From Halomonas almeriensis (GTDB lineage: Bacteria; Pseudomonadota; Gammaproteobacteria; Pseudomonadales; Halomonadaceae): a stretch of DNA of 64,000 bases. Where the stretch lies: assembly GCF_030409235.1 (NCBI RefSeq), contig NZ_JAUFPO010000017.1:1-64000 (forward strand), read 5' to 3'. Under the pieces are notes generated by a model. It was not told the DNA's origin, ran no database searches, and was given only the letters and a program-made list of their open reading frames with translations. Position numbers and translations under genes: made by a program. Shown here piece after piece: positions 36,084-43,904 of this stretch; positions within the stretch are counted from its first letter, which is position 1, and each line of letters opens with the position of its first letter.

Positions 36084-37199
36084 TCAGTGCTCATGGTCAT
36101 GATCGTGGCCGTGATCGTGGTCATGCTCGCCATGGTCGTGTTCATCTTCATGGGTCGCGCCAGCGGTCGCTTCCTGACCCAGGGCCTCGTGTAGCACATC
36201 GGCATTGTGACGCAGCATGCCGATATAGCGGCTGGCCTCTCCCTCGGCGGCCAGGGCGCCGGAGTAGAGGGTGCCGGCCACCGGGCGGTCGGTTTCCTCG
36301 GCCAGTTGGTCGATGATGGCGGGGCTGGTCATGTTCTCGTGGAACAGCGCCTGCACATTGTTGGCCTTGATGACGTCGATCAGCTTGGCCATGTTCGCCG
36401 CGCTGGGTTCCGACGCCGTAGTCAGCCCGGCCGGTGACAGAAACTCGACATCATAGGCCTGGGCGAAATAGCTGAAGGAATCATGCCCGGTGATCACGCT
36501 GGTGGTCTCGGGCAGGGCGGCCAGCTTGTCGTGAATCTCGGCATCCAGCGCTTCCAGCTCGGCCTGGTAGGCCTCGGCACGCTGGCGATAGGCTTCCTCG
36601 TTGGTCGGGTCCGCCTCGATCAAGCCATCGCGAATGTTGGCCGCATAGGTCTGGCCGAGGATCGGGTCGAGCCAGGCGTGCGGGTCCTCGTCGCCATGGT
36701 CGTGCCCGGCGTGCGCCTCGGGCGACTGGCTGGCCTGCTCGTGCTCGGCGTGCTCTGAGTGATCGTGCTCTGAGTGATCGTCATGGTCATCCTGGCCGTG
36801 TGCAGCATGATCCTGATGGCCATGCTCCGCCGAGGCGGCATTTCGCGGGCCACTGATGCCTTCGGTGGCGACGACCCGCGGACCGGCATAGTCACCGGAC
36901 TCCAGCAGGCGCTCCATCCAGCCCTCGAAGTGCATGCCGTTGAACACCACCAGGTCCGCCTCGGTCAGGTTGCGCGCGTCATCCGGGCGTGGCGAATACA
37001 CGTGGGCATCGCCATTGGCACCCACCAGCGCGGTCACCTCGACATGCTCGCCCCCCACCTGCTCGACCATATCGGCGAGAAGGCTGAAGCTGGCGATCAC
37101 CTGGACGCGCTCGGCGGCCAGCACGGAGGGCATGGCCAGCAGGGCGGCAAGGCCGGTGACAAGGCTGGCGCGGCGTGTGAAGCGATGAGCGGATGGCAT
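36084..37199 (-). CDS. znuA: Zinc ABC transporter substrate-binding protein
   Basis: 371-residue periplasmic zinc-binding protein. The signal peptide is RRASLVTGLAALLAMPSVLAAE. Cluster A-I elements are VEVTALVGANGDAHVYSPRPDDARNL, VVFNGMHFEGW, DPHAWLDPIL, VITGHDSFSYFAQAYDVEFLSPAGL and ALFHENMTSP. Two His/Asp-rich stretches are present: a central loop (about residues 125-170, HDDHSEHDHSEHAEHE) and the C terminus (EHDHDHGHDHDHEH). These are typical of ZnuA and bind zinc loosely. Last gene of znuCBA. Confidence 0.96.
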   Translation of the reverse strand: MPSAHRFTRRASLVTGLAALLAMPSVLAAERVQVIASFSLLADMVEQVGGEHVEVTALVGANGDAHVYSPRPDDARNLTEADLVVFNGMHFEGWMERLLESGDYAGPRVVATEGISGPRNAASAEHGHQDHAAHGQDDHDDHSEHDHSEHAEHEQASQSPEAHAGHDHGDEDPHAWLDPILGQTYAANIRDGLIEADPTNEEAYRQRAEAYQAELEALDAEIHDKLAALPETTSVITGHDSFSYFAQAYDVEFLSPAGLTTASEPSAANMAKLIDVIKANNVQALFHENMTSPAIIDQLAEETDRPVAGTLYSGALAAEGEASRYIGMLRHNADVLHEALGQEATAGATHEDEHDHGEHDHDHGHDHDHEH

Positions 37200-37214
37200 G
37201 TGAAATCTCCCGGG

Positions 37215-38105
37215 TCAGTCGGTGGAGGTGCTTTCGAGCGGGGCGGCACGCAAGCGGTGGCGGGCCATGAAGCTATCGTGCCGGCCGAACAGCGCCGAAA
37301 GAATATACGCCAGCCCCGCCACCAGGATGATGGCCGGGCCGGACGGCAGACTGAGGTGGAACGACAGCAACAGGCCGCCCAGGTTGGCGACCAGCGCGAT
37401 GACGATGGCCAGGGCAATCAGGCCCTCCAGCCGCTTGCTCCAGAAGCGCGCCGTGGTCGCCGGCAGCATCATCAGGCCCACGGCCATCAACGTGCCCAGA
37501 GTCTGGAAGCCGGCGGTCAGGTTGAGCACCACCAGGCCCAGGAAGACGCCATGCACCAGGCCGCCGCGCACGCCCTGGCCGCGCAGGAACAGCGGGTCCA
37601 GACACTCGACCACCAGCGCCCGGAAGATGAGCGCCAGCATCAGCACGATCAGCGTGGCGATGCCGACGATCAGCAGCAGCGCCGTGGTATCCACCGCCAG
37701 CACCGAGCCGAAAAGCACATGGGTCAGGTCCACGCTGCTGCCGCCCAGCGAGACCAGCATCACCCCGGCGGCCAGCGAGATCAAAAAGAAACTCGCCATG
37801 GCCGAGTCCTCGCGGTGCCCGGTCATCTGCGAGACGCTGCCCGCCAGCACCGCCACCACCAGGCCGGAGAGAATCCCGCCGAGGCTCATGATCGGCAGCG
37901 AGAAGCCGGCAAACAGGAAGCCCAGCGCAATGCCCGGCAGAATGGCGTGGGACATGGCATCGCCGATCAGGCTCATGCCGCGCAGCATCAGGAACACGCC
38001 CAGTGGCGGCGCCGCCAGCGAGAGGGCCAGGCCGGCCACCGCGGCACGGTTCATGAAGCCGTACTCGAAGGGGGCAAGTAGCCAGGCGTCAAGCAGTGCC
38101 AGCAT
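37215..38105 (-). CDS. znuB: Zinc ABC transporter permease
   Basis: 296-residue ABC-3 family inner-membrane permease. Segments MNRAAVAGLALSLAAPPLGVFLMLRGMSLIGDAMSHAILPGIALGF and AVGLMMLPATTARFW are characteristic. Forms the zinc channel with ZnuC and ZnuA. The start at MLALLDAWLLAPFEYGF overlaps the 3' end of znuC by 17 bases, and a 15-bp gap separates it from znuA. Confidence 0.95.
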   Translation of the reverse strand: MLALLDAWLLAPFEYGFMNRAAVAGLALSLAAPPLGVFLMLRGMSLIGDAMSHAILPGIALGFLFAGFSLPIMSLGGILSGLVVAVLAGSVSQMTGHREDSAMASFFLISLAAGVMLVSLGGSSVDLTHVLFGSVLAVDTTALLLIVGIATLIVLMLALIFRALVVECLDPLFLRGQGVRGGLVHGVFLGLVVLNLTAGFQTLGTLMAVGLMMLPATTARFWSKRLEGLIALAIVIALVANLGGLLLSFHLSLPSGPAIILVAGLAYILSALFGRHDSFMARHRLRAAPLESTSTD

Positions 38106-38823
38106 GGCGAATATCCGCAAAATCAATGGGTAAACGAGGAGCCCGGGCCGGTTGCCCGGTGTGATGATCGAGCAGCGCCTCGGTGCCGACCCAGCGACCA
38201 TGGCCTCCGGCCAGCAGCAGCACATCATCGGCCAGGCGCGACAGCTGCTCCATGTCGTGCAGCACCACCAGAATGGTCGCGCCCGCGGCGGCCATGTCGC
38301 GCAGCACCTCCATCATCACCTCGACGGTCTCACCATCGACGTTGGCGAAGGGCTCATCGAGCAGCAGCAGCTCGGCCTCCTGCATCAGGGTCCGGCCGAT
38401 CAGCGCGCGCTGGCGCTGACCGCCGGAGAGCTCGCCCAACTGGCGATGCGCCAGATGCGAGATGCCCAGGCGCGCCATGATCTCGCGGCCACGCCGATAA
38501 TGCGCAGCGCAATAGCCCCTGAGGGCACCATGGCTCGGCCAGGTGCCGGTCATGATCAGCTCCTCGACACTCATCGGGAAGGTCAGATCCAGGGCCAGTT
38601 GCTGCGGCAGCCAGGCACAACGCTCCCGCGATACCTCGCAACTCACTCGCCCGGCCACCGGCGGCAGCATGCCCATGAGCGCCGAGATCAGGGTGCTCTT
38701 GCCCGCCCCGTTGGCACCGATCAGGGCGGTGATGGCACCATCCTGAAAGCTGCCGTCCAGGTGCTCGAGCACCGTCTGGCCGCCACGTGCCAGCTGCAGG
38801 TTGCGCAGGGTCAGGCGTGCCAT
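38089..38823 (-). CDS. znuC: Zinc ABC transporter ATP-binding protein
   Basis: 244-residue ATPase. Walker A is ALIGANGAGKSTLISALMG, the signature LSGGQRQRALIGRTLM, Walker B LLLLDEPFANVDG and the switch His in ILVVLHDMEQL. Powers zinc uptake through ZnuB. The start MARLTLRNLQLARGG was chosen because upstream sequence is not homologous. First gene of znuCBA; a Zur box lies about 180 bp upstream. Confidence 0.95.
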   Translation of the reverse strand: MARLTLRNLQLARGGQTVLEHLDGSFQDGAITALIGANGAGKSTLISALMGMLPPVAGRVSCEVSRERCAWLPQQLALDLTFPMSVEELIMTGTWPSHGALRGYCAAHYRRGREIMARLGISHLAHRQLGELSGGQRQRALIGRTLMQEAELLLLDEPFANVDGETVEVMMEVLRDMAAAGATILVVLHDMEQLSRLADDVLLLAGGHGRWVGTEALLDHHTGQPARAPRLPIDFADIRHAGTA

Positions 38824-38998
38824 CAGCCCGCACCCCCCAGCACCCAGGCCACGGCCAGCCACAACGCCGCCAGTGGCACCACGGCTAGCATCAAGCGGCG
38901 TGCGGCCGACAACGACATCAGGGAAAAATGACACGGCCCCTCGGGGCGATGTCGGTGAGAGCGGTGCGCCATGGGGTCGACCTCCGAAATGCGCGGAA

Positions 38999-39011
38999 GT
39001 TATAACATAAC
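38999..39011. promoter_or_regulatory. Zur box between znuC and the outer-membrane protein gene
   Basis: GTTATAACATAAC matches the core of the gammaproteobacterial Zur operator (GTTATA-N-TATAAC) at 11 of the 12 defined positions, in an AT-rich island within GC-rich DNA. It lies between the divergent znuC and the gene at 39082, so zinc-loaded Zur could repress both. Confidence 0.75.
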
Positions 39012-39081
39012 ATCATTGGGCCGCCAACCCGGCAAGACTGATAAAATACCTCGGCAACTTCCCCGAATGGACGTGACGATA

Positions 39082-39630
39082 ATGCGCAACGCGACACTGC
39101 CGATTCTCGGCGCCCTCGGCCTGGCCGGCCTGCTGGGCCTGGCCGCCCCCAATGCCTTCGCTACCGGTGAAACCGGGCTCTACCTGGGCGGTGGCGCCGG
39201 CCAAACCCATGGCGATCAGCGCTTCGACGATGAGGCCGAGCACTGGAAGCTGATCGGCGGCTACAACTTCAGCTGGCTGCCGTTCCTCGATGTGGGCGGT
39301 GAGCTAGCCTACGTCAACGCCGGCACCCTCGAGGGCACGGCCAACGGTGGCTCGGCCAGCCTGAACGTGGAAAGCGTGCAGGCCACCGGCGTGCTGGGCT
39401 GGAGCCTCGGGCCGCTCGGCCTCTACGGCAAGGCCGGCATGGCCGACTGGGACGCTGAGCGGCGTGGCACCGGCATCGACGCCGACCTCTCCGGCACCTC
39501 GCCCGTCTATGGCCTGGGCGTGCGGGCCGGCCTGCTCGATGTCACTGGGCGCCTGGAAGTCGAGCGTCTGGATACCGACGACATCGGCAACCTCGACATG
39601 GTCACCGCCAGCGTGGTCTATACCTTCTGA
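39082..39630 (+). CDS. OmpA/OmpX-like outer-membrane beta-barrel protein
   Basis: 182-residue outer-membrane protein. The signal peptide MRNATLPILGALGLAGLLGLAAPNAFA is followed by alternating beta strands (TGLYLGGGAGQTHG, WKLIGGYNFSWLPFLDVGGELAYV, LGLYGKAGMADWDAE, VYGLGVRAGLLDV), ending in aromatic YTF, the usual C-terminal barrel signature. Probably an eight-stranded barrel. No metal-binding motif is obvious. The Zur box about 70 bp upstream suggests that it is induced under zinc limitation. Confidence 0.82.
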   Translation: MRNATLPILGALGLAGLLGLAAPNAFATGETGLYLGGGAGQTHGDQRFDDEAEHWKLIGGYNFSWLPFLDVGGELAYVNAGTLEGTANGGSASLNVESVQATGVLGWSLGPLGLYGKAGMADWDAERRGTGIDADLSGTSPVYGLGVRAGLLDVTGRLEVERLDTDDIGNLDMVTASVVYTF

Positions 39631-39699
39631 GCAGCGGGCAGGCCGGCGTGGCCCACCAGCCGGGCTGCGCCACTGACCGCCATCATCGGGCCAGGGGAA

Positions 39700-40569
39700 T
39701 CAGGACCACAGAATCCACGAGGCCAGGGAGTCGCGGTTGGCAATCTCGATCTGCTGAGCGCGCGGGTTGGCCTCGGCATGATGCGGGTTGACGCCCAGCT
39801 CGCGCAGCGCATAGCGCGCCAGGGGCCCGCGGCAGTGCAGCTCCAGCTCGCCATCCGGCATGCCGTAGTCCATCGCCAGCAACTCCCGCTCGGCCTCGGG
39901 CAGGCGGCGGTCAGGAATCAGCCGCACCGCCACCCGCGTCTGCCAGCGTTCGTCATTCTCTGCATCATGCAGGCCCAGCATCTCGCCCACATCCTCCGGC
40001 ACACCGCGGAAGCGGCTCAGCACGAAATCCCGGTAGTCGCGATGCTTCTCGCAGTAGGCACGCACATGCCAGCGCCCGGCGGCAAACACCAGGGTATGCG
40101 GCACGATGATCCGCTCATCCCCCGCCGGACTGGAGAAGGAGGCATAGGTGACCTCCAGGCGACGCTTCTCGCGCGACGCCCGCACCAGCTCGCGCACCAC
40201 CGCCGGCGTGATCGCCCGGCTCGGCATGGGCAACGACTCGGTGTTCGCCGCCCCCATGCTCAAGCCGGCAAACGGCGAATCCAGGGTGTCGTGAATATGC
40301 AGCAGGCGTAGGTACTCATCAACCCGGCCCTGGGTATACAGCGGCACGAAGGCCTCGCTCGGCAGGTAGCCATGGCGGCTCCCGTCGTACTGAAGGTTAT
40401 CTGGTGCCAGCTCGCGATACGCGCGCAGCACCTTCTGCGCCTGCTGGCGGCCGATATCGAACGCCTCGCCGATCTGGCTGGCCGCCACGCGCCCCTCCCA
40501 CAGCGCCAGAATCTCGATCAAGCGGTAACGGGCCAGCGTATCCCAGGGGATGGTCGTCAACGATGACAT
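39700..40569 (-). CDS. WYL-domain transcriptional regulator
   Basis: 289-residue regulator with an N-terminal winged helix-turn-helix (WEGRVAASQIGEAFDIGRQQAQKVLRAYRELAP, about residues 25-57) and a WYL domain (about 125-200: RRLEVTYASFSSPAGDERIIVPHTLVFAAGRWHVRAYCEKHRDYRDFVLSRF). The architecture resembles CapW/BrxR-type repressors of defence islands, which sense nucleic-acid ligands. I chose the start MSSLTTIPW because GGAGG lies 5 bases upstream. It is divergent from cas3 (164 bp between starts), so control of cas3 or of the whole CRISPR locus is likely. Confidence 0.85.
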   Translation of the reverse strand: MSSLTTIPWDTLARYRLIEILALWEGRVAASQIGEAFDIGRQQAQKVLRAYRELAPDNLQYDGSRHGYLPSEAFVPLYTQGRVDEYLRLLHIHDTLDSPFAGLSMGAANTESLPMPSRAITPAVVRELVRASREKRRLEVTYASFSSPAGDERIIVPHTLVFAAGRWHVRAYCEKHRDYRDFVLSRFRGVPEDVGEMLGLHDAENDERWQTRVAVRLIPDRRLPEAERELLAMDYGMPDGELELHCRGPLARYALRELGVNPHHAEANPRAQQIEIANRDSLASWILWS

Positions 40570-40733
40570 GACTCCCTCCATGGCTGTCATATTCCAGGTT
40601 GCTCATCATCCCCCGCATTCTAGCTCACCTTCAACAGGCCGGGTTGAAGAGTGTTGTGGATGAATGTCCAGTGGTGGCGGGGGGCAAGTGGGTGTGCTTG
40701 GATGTACCTGACTGTCGCAGCCTGGAGACAAGG

Positions 40734-43409
40734 ATGTTGTATTTTCGCTATTGGGGGAAAGCTAAGCCTGAAGAGGGGGCTGATAGCTGTCACCTGTTGC
40801 CTTATCACAGTCTGGATGTGGCTGCCGTCGGGTGGTTCCTCCTGGCGCCCGAGCGACCGTTGACCCAGCACCTTTCCCGCCAGTTGGGGCTTTCCCCGGA
40901 TGTTCTACGACGGCTTCTCGTCTTTCTGCTCGGAATCCATGATCTGGGCAAGTTCGCCCGTGCTTTCCAGGGAGTGGCTCGCCCGGAGTGTTCCGGCCTT
41001 GTACCACCGGTCGAGCGGTTGGCCTATATCGAGCGACATGACCGACTGGGGGCGTTGCTTTGGCAGTCCTGCTGGAGGCAGTGGTGGCAAGACGGCACCC
41101 TGGGTGGCATTGGAGAGATGCCACCTCGGCGGGAGCGCCGCCAACTGGCCGATACACTGCGTGCCTTGCTGGGTCCAATGTTTGGCCATCACGGTCAACC
41201 TGTGGAAGCCGGCGGGCTGGACGTGAATGATTTCTTTGCGGATGACGAGTACGCCGCTGATAGCGAAGCAGCCCAGCAGTTTGTCGCCGACCTGGCTGCC
41301 CTGATCGACGTCGAGTGGCCGCTCGACAAGCTGGTTTCACAGGAATGGAGAGAGACCTTACTGGCCGTGAGCTGGACGATTGCTGGCTGGGCGACTCTGA
41401 GCGATTGGTTGGGATCGAACCGAGAGCATTTTATCTACTGCCAGAAGGAGGTGCCGCTGGCGGATTACTGGCCGATAGCGCTCGAGCGCGCCGATAGGGC
41501 GTTGCAGGAAAGTGGGTTTGCGCGGCCTCCTGAGCCAATCCCCTATGCCGGACTTGCCAGTTGGTTTGGTGATCAGTCGGTCACACCAACTCCGCTACAG
41601 CGGGAAGCGGAAACGCTGACGATCAGCGAGGGCCCGCAACTTTTCATTCTCGAAGACGTGACCGGAGCCGGTAAAACCGAGGCGGCCTGTATTCTCGCGC
41701 AGCGGCTCTTGGCGGCCGGTCATGGAGAGGGGCTCTATTTCGCGCTACCGACCATGGCGACGTCCAACGCCATGTACGAACGACTCGGACATTTGCATCA
41801 GCATTTTTATACCGAGGCATCACAACCTTCCTGCGTGCTTTCTCATGGTGCCCGTGAACTGAATGACACCTTCATGAAGGCGGTAGCCAGCGAGCAGCCT
41901 TCAGATCGTGACTACGCCGCCGATGACATGACTGCCACTACGCGCTGCAATCGCTGGTTGGCCGATTCGCGCAAGAAATCACTGCTGGCCGACGTCGGCG
42001 TCGGCACCATCGACCAGGCCTTGATGGGGCTGCTGCCGTTTCGTCACCAGTCGTTGCGTCTCTATGGCTTGGCGCGAAAGGTCATGATTGTCGATGAGGT
42101 GCATGCTTATGATCACTACATGCAGACTCTGCTCAATCAGCTATTGGCCCATCATGCACGTCAGGGCGGCAGTGCCATCCTGCTGACGGCTACCATGCCG
42201 CGTGACATGCGCGCGTCTCTGGCCGCGGCATGGTGTGAAGGCTTGGGGCAAAAGTCGGCCGCTCTTGAGCAAGAGGCCTTCCCGTTGTTGACCCAGATAG
42301 GCCCGGAAAAGGCATGCGAGACTCCGCTGGCCACCCGCCCTGAAGTGTCGCGTGAGGTCGGCATCGACTGGCTGACCACCGAGGAACAAGCGATTGCCAC
42401 TGTTCTGGAAGCAGTCGAGGCGGGTGAGTGCGTTGCCTGGGTACGCAACACCGTAGACGATGCGATTCGCGCCTATGAGCAACTACTCCTGCGTCATCCC
42501 GATCCCGAGCGTTGCCTACTTTTCCATAGCCGTTTCGCGATGTCAGACCGTCAACGTATCGAGTCGGATGTCATCGACCGCTTGGGCAAGGCTTCTACCT
42601 CCGACCGGCGTCGCGGCCAGGTATTGATCAGTACCCAGGTGTTCCAGGAATCCCTCGACTGCGATGTGGACCTCATGGTCAGTGACCTGGCGCCCATCGA
42701 TCTGCTGATTCAGCGTGCGGGACGCCTGCAGCGCCATGTGCGTGGCATGCGTCGCGCGCCGATGCTGTCTGTGCTGGCACCAGAGTGGAGTGATCAACCC
42801 GATGGTCAGTGGCTGAAGCGTACTCTGCCCGGCACTCAGGCGGTCTACCGCGACACTTCCCTGCTATGGCTGACTCAGCGTGTGCTACGCGAGCTTGGTG
42901 CGATCCGCATGCCGGATGAGGCCCGGGCGCTCATTGAGGGTGTCTATGGTTCGGTCGCCGACCAGGTGCCGGACGGGCTCCAGGAAGCGAGATGGGAGCA
43001 AAGGGGTATGCAGGGAGTGGCCGTCTCCATGGCCAACTTCAACGTCTTGCCTCTCGAGCGGGGCTACCTGCGACACCAGGAGGCCGATCAATGGCAGGAA
43101 GAATTGGAAATCGGTACGCGCCTTGTCGATGAACCAACACTCAACGTCGTGCTGCTCAAGCACACCGCAGAGGGCGAGCTAACACTGTGGGCTGAAGGTG
43201 AGCGTCATGCCGCCATGCTCAGCCAGGTAAAGCTGCGCCAGAGCCAGGCAGAGAAGCTGGCTGGCCTGCCGGCGGCCGATCAGGAGGCCTGGGAGGCCCT
43301 TCAAGAGCGTTACAAGGCGTTGCGTTTCGTCAGGCCCTGGCTGGTCGAAGCTGACCCTGTATGTGCCTATGACGCCCAGTGGGGAGTGGGGTTTTGCAAG
43401 GAAGGGTAA
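40734..43409 (+). CDS. cas3: CRISPR-associated helicase/nuclease Cas3 (type I-E)
   Basis: 891-residue effector nuclease that degrades DNA marked by Cascade. The N-terminal HD nuclease domain shows HLLPYHSLDVAAVGW, the HD pair in GIHDLGKFARAF (residues 69-70) and MFGHHGQP. The SF2 helicase part has Walker A DVTGAGKTEAA (about residue 313), the DEVH box in MIVDEVHAYDHYM (about 452), LLTATMPRDMRA and a C-terminal helicase motif QRAGRLQRH. Length matches E. coli Cas3 (888). GGAG precedes the start by 8 bases. Its stop codon lies inside a degenerate CRISPR repeat of the minus-strand mini-array. Confidence 0.97.
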   Translation: MLYFRYWGKAKPEEGADSCHLLPYHSLDVAAVGWFLLAPERPLTQHLSRQLGLSPDVLRRLLVFLLGIHDLGKFARAFQGVARPECSGLVPPVERLAYIERHDRLGALLWQSCWRQWWQDGTLGGIGEMPPRRERRQLADTLRALLGPMFGHHGQPVEAGGLDVNDFFADDEYAADSEAAQQFVADLAALIDVEWPLDKLVSQEWRETLLAVSWTIAGWATLSDWLGSNREHFIYCQKEVPLADYWPIALERADRALQESGFARPPEPIPYAGLASWFGDQSVTPTPLQREAETLTISEGPQLFILEDVTGAGKTEAACILAQRLLAAGHGEGLYFALPTMATSNAMYERLGHLHQHFYTEASQPSCVLSHGARELNDTFMKAVASEQPSDRDYAADDMTATTRCNRWLADSRKKSLLADVGVGTIDQALMGLLPFRHQSLRLYGLARKVMIVDEVHAYDHYMQTLLNQLLAHHARQGGSAILLTATMPRDMRASLAAAWCEGLGQKSAALEQEAFPLLTQIGPEKACETPLATRPEVSREVGIDWLTTEEQAIATVLEAVEAGECVAWVRNTVDDAIRAYEQLLLRHPDPERCLLFHSRFAMSDRQRIESDVIDRLGKASTSDRRRGQVLISTQVFQESLDCDVDLMVSDLAPIDLLIQRAGRLQRHVRGMRRAPMLSVLAPEWSDQPDGQWLKRTLPGTQAVYRDTSLLWLTQRVLRELGAIRMPDEARALIEGVYGSVADQVPDGLQEARWEQRGMQGVAVSMANFNVLPLERGYLRHQEADQWQEELEIGTRLVDEPTLNVVLLKHTAEGELTLWAEGERHAAMLSQVKLRQSQAEKLAGLPAADQEAWEALQERYKALRFVRPWLVEADPVCAYDAQWGVGFCKEG

Positions 43410-43481
43410 ATCCCCGCTGACGCGGGGAACGTGCCATAGAGTTGCTATGAACCGGTTCATCACCGCGGGGGCAGTGAACGC
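43404..43481 (-). ncRNA. Candidate CreR-like cas-regulating crRNA (degenerate mini-CRISPR)
   Basis: On the minus strand a 29-nt degenerate repeat (43453-43481) matches the array repeat at 22 of 29 positions and keeps the crRNA 5' handle ATGAACCG intact. Its stem is rebuilt by compensating changes as CACTGC/GCGGTG. A 20-nt spacer GTTCATAGCAACTCTATGGC (43433-43452) follows. A second degenerate repeat (43404-43432) matches at 21 of 29 positions with a perfect CCCCGC/GCGGGG stem. AATAAT, 17 bases behind TAGCGA, could be a promoter starting transcription near the first repeat. The spacer matches 43552-43571 at 16 of 20 positions, including the first 11, next to AAG. The structure is seen; RNA expression and function are inferred. 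Confidence 0.72.
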
Positions 43482-43501
43482 AGGAGCCATTATTGCTTAG
43501 G

Positions 43502-43559
43502 TTGACAGATTTCGCTAGGTGGGCTACAAATTGCCATGCACTCTCGGTTAAGCTAAAAA
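43502..43559 (+). promoter_or_regulatory. Putative promoters of the cse1-cas2 operon
   Basis: Two sigma70-like promoters can be drawn. P1 is TTGACA, 17 bases, TACAAA (43502-43530). P2 is TTGCCA, 17 bases, TAAAAA (43531-43559). The P2 start point would fall near 43566, inside the region matched by the mini-CRISPR spacer. The two overlap head to tail and are AT-rich relative to surrounding DNA. Confidence 0.5.
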
Positions 43560-43574
43560 ATTGCTATGAACCTT
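43552..43574 (-). promoter_or_regulatory. Protospacer-like target of the mini-CRISPR spacer, with AAG PAM
   Basis: The minus strand reads AAG (43574-43572) followed by GTTCATAGCAA, identical to the first 11 bases of the mini-CRISPR spacer. Overall 16 of 20 positions match; mismatches are at 12, 14, 16 and 18. AAG is the canonical type I-E interference PAM in E. coli. The site covers the -10 element and start point of putative promoter P2. Confidence 0.7.
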
Positions 43575-43715
43575 TTGGTTTAGAGAGGCATGGAACGGCG
43601 ACGAGTCACCGAACCTGCCTGTTGCTCACATTAACAAGCTAAGCGTTCTGGTATTCCTGCGCAAGTGGGCGTCGTCACAATCGACATGAAGATTGCCTAT
43701 TAATAGGAGGCAAAT

Positions 43716-43835
43716 ATGATTTTTCGGCGCTACCGTCGAACCAAGAACGGGAAGGTGCTCGATGCCAGGGACTATGGGTATGAGGCTTGGCCGATCAAAC
43801 CCAGGCGGCGTGTGAAGAAGAAGCCTAAGAAGTAG
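43716..43835 (+). CDS. 39-residue basic protein in the cas leader
   Basis: ATG preceded by a perfect AGGAGG at 5-base spacing. The product starts MIFRRYRRTKNGKVLDARDY, continues GYEAWPIKPRRRVKKKPKK, and is strongly basic. The ARDYGYEAWPI core reminds me of short proteins seen in other proteobacteria, but I cannot name the family with confidence. It lies downstream of the putative cas promoters and of the mini-CRISPR target, so it should be expressed and repressed together with Cascade. No signal peptide. Possible roles: nucleic-acid-binding accessory, toxin-like guardian of the cas operon, or unrelated cargo. Confidence 0.6.
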   Translation: MIFRRYRRTKNGKVLDARDYGYEAWPIKPRRRVKKKPKK

Positions 43836-43845
43836 TCCGATGCTG

Positions 43846-43876
43846 GTGCTGCCACAGCTTACAGCTGTGGCAGCAC
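43846..43876 (+). other. Strong hairpin between the small ORF and cse1
   Basis: GTGCTGCCACAGCT pairs perfectly with AGCTGTGGCAGCAC, a 14-bp stem with a TAC loop. No T run follows. It ends 28 bases before the cse1 start and could be a processing site, an attenuator or an mRNA stabiliser. The rest of 43577-43715 shows nothing recognisable. Confidence 0.75.
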
Positions 43877-43904
43877 TCTGAAGAGCGCACCCATGGAGGC
43901 CAGA

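Noticed and set aside
43404..43432. Single stray repeat of a second CRISPR array after cas3
   Set aside because: At first it looked like a lone E. coli-type repeat, but a second degenerate repeat and the spacer-promoter match make the mini-CRISPR explanation better.
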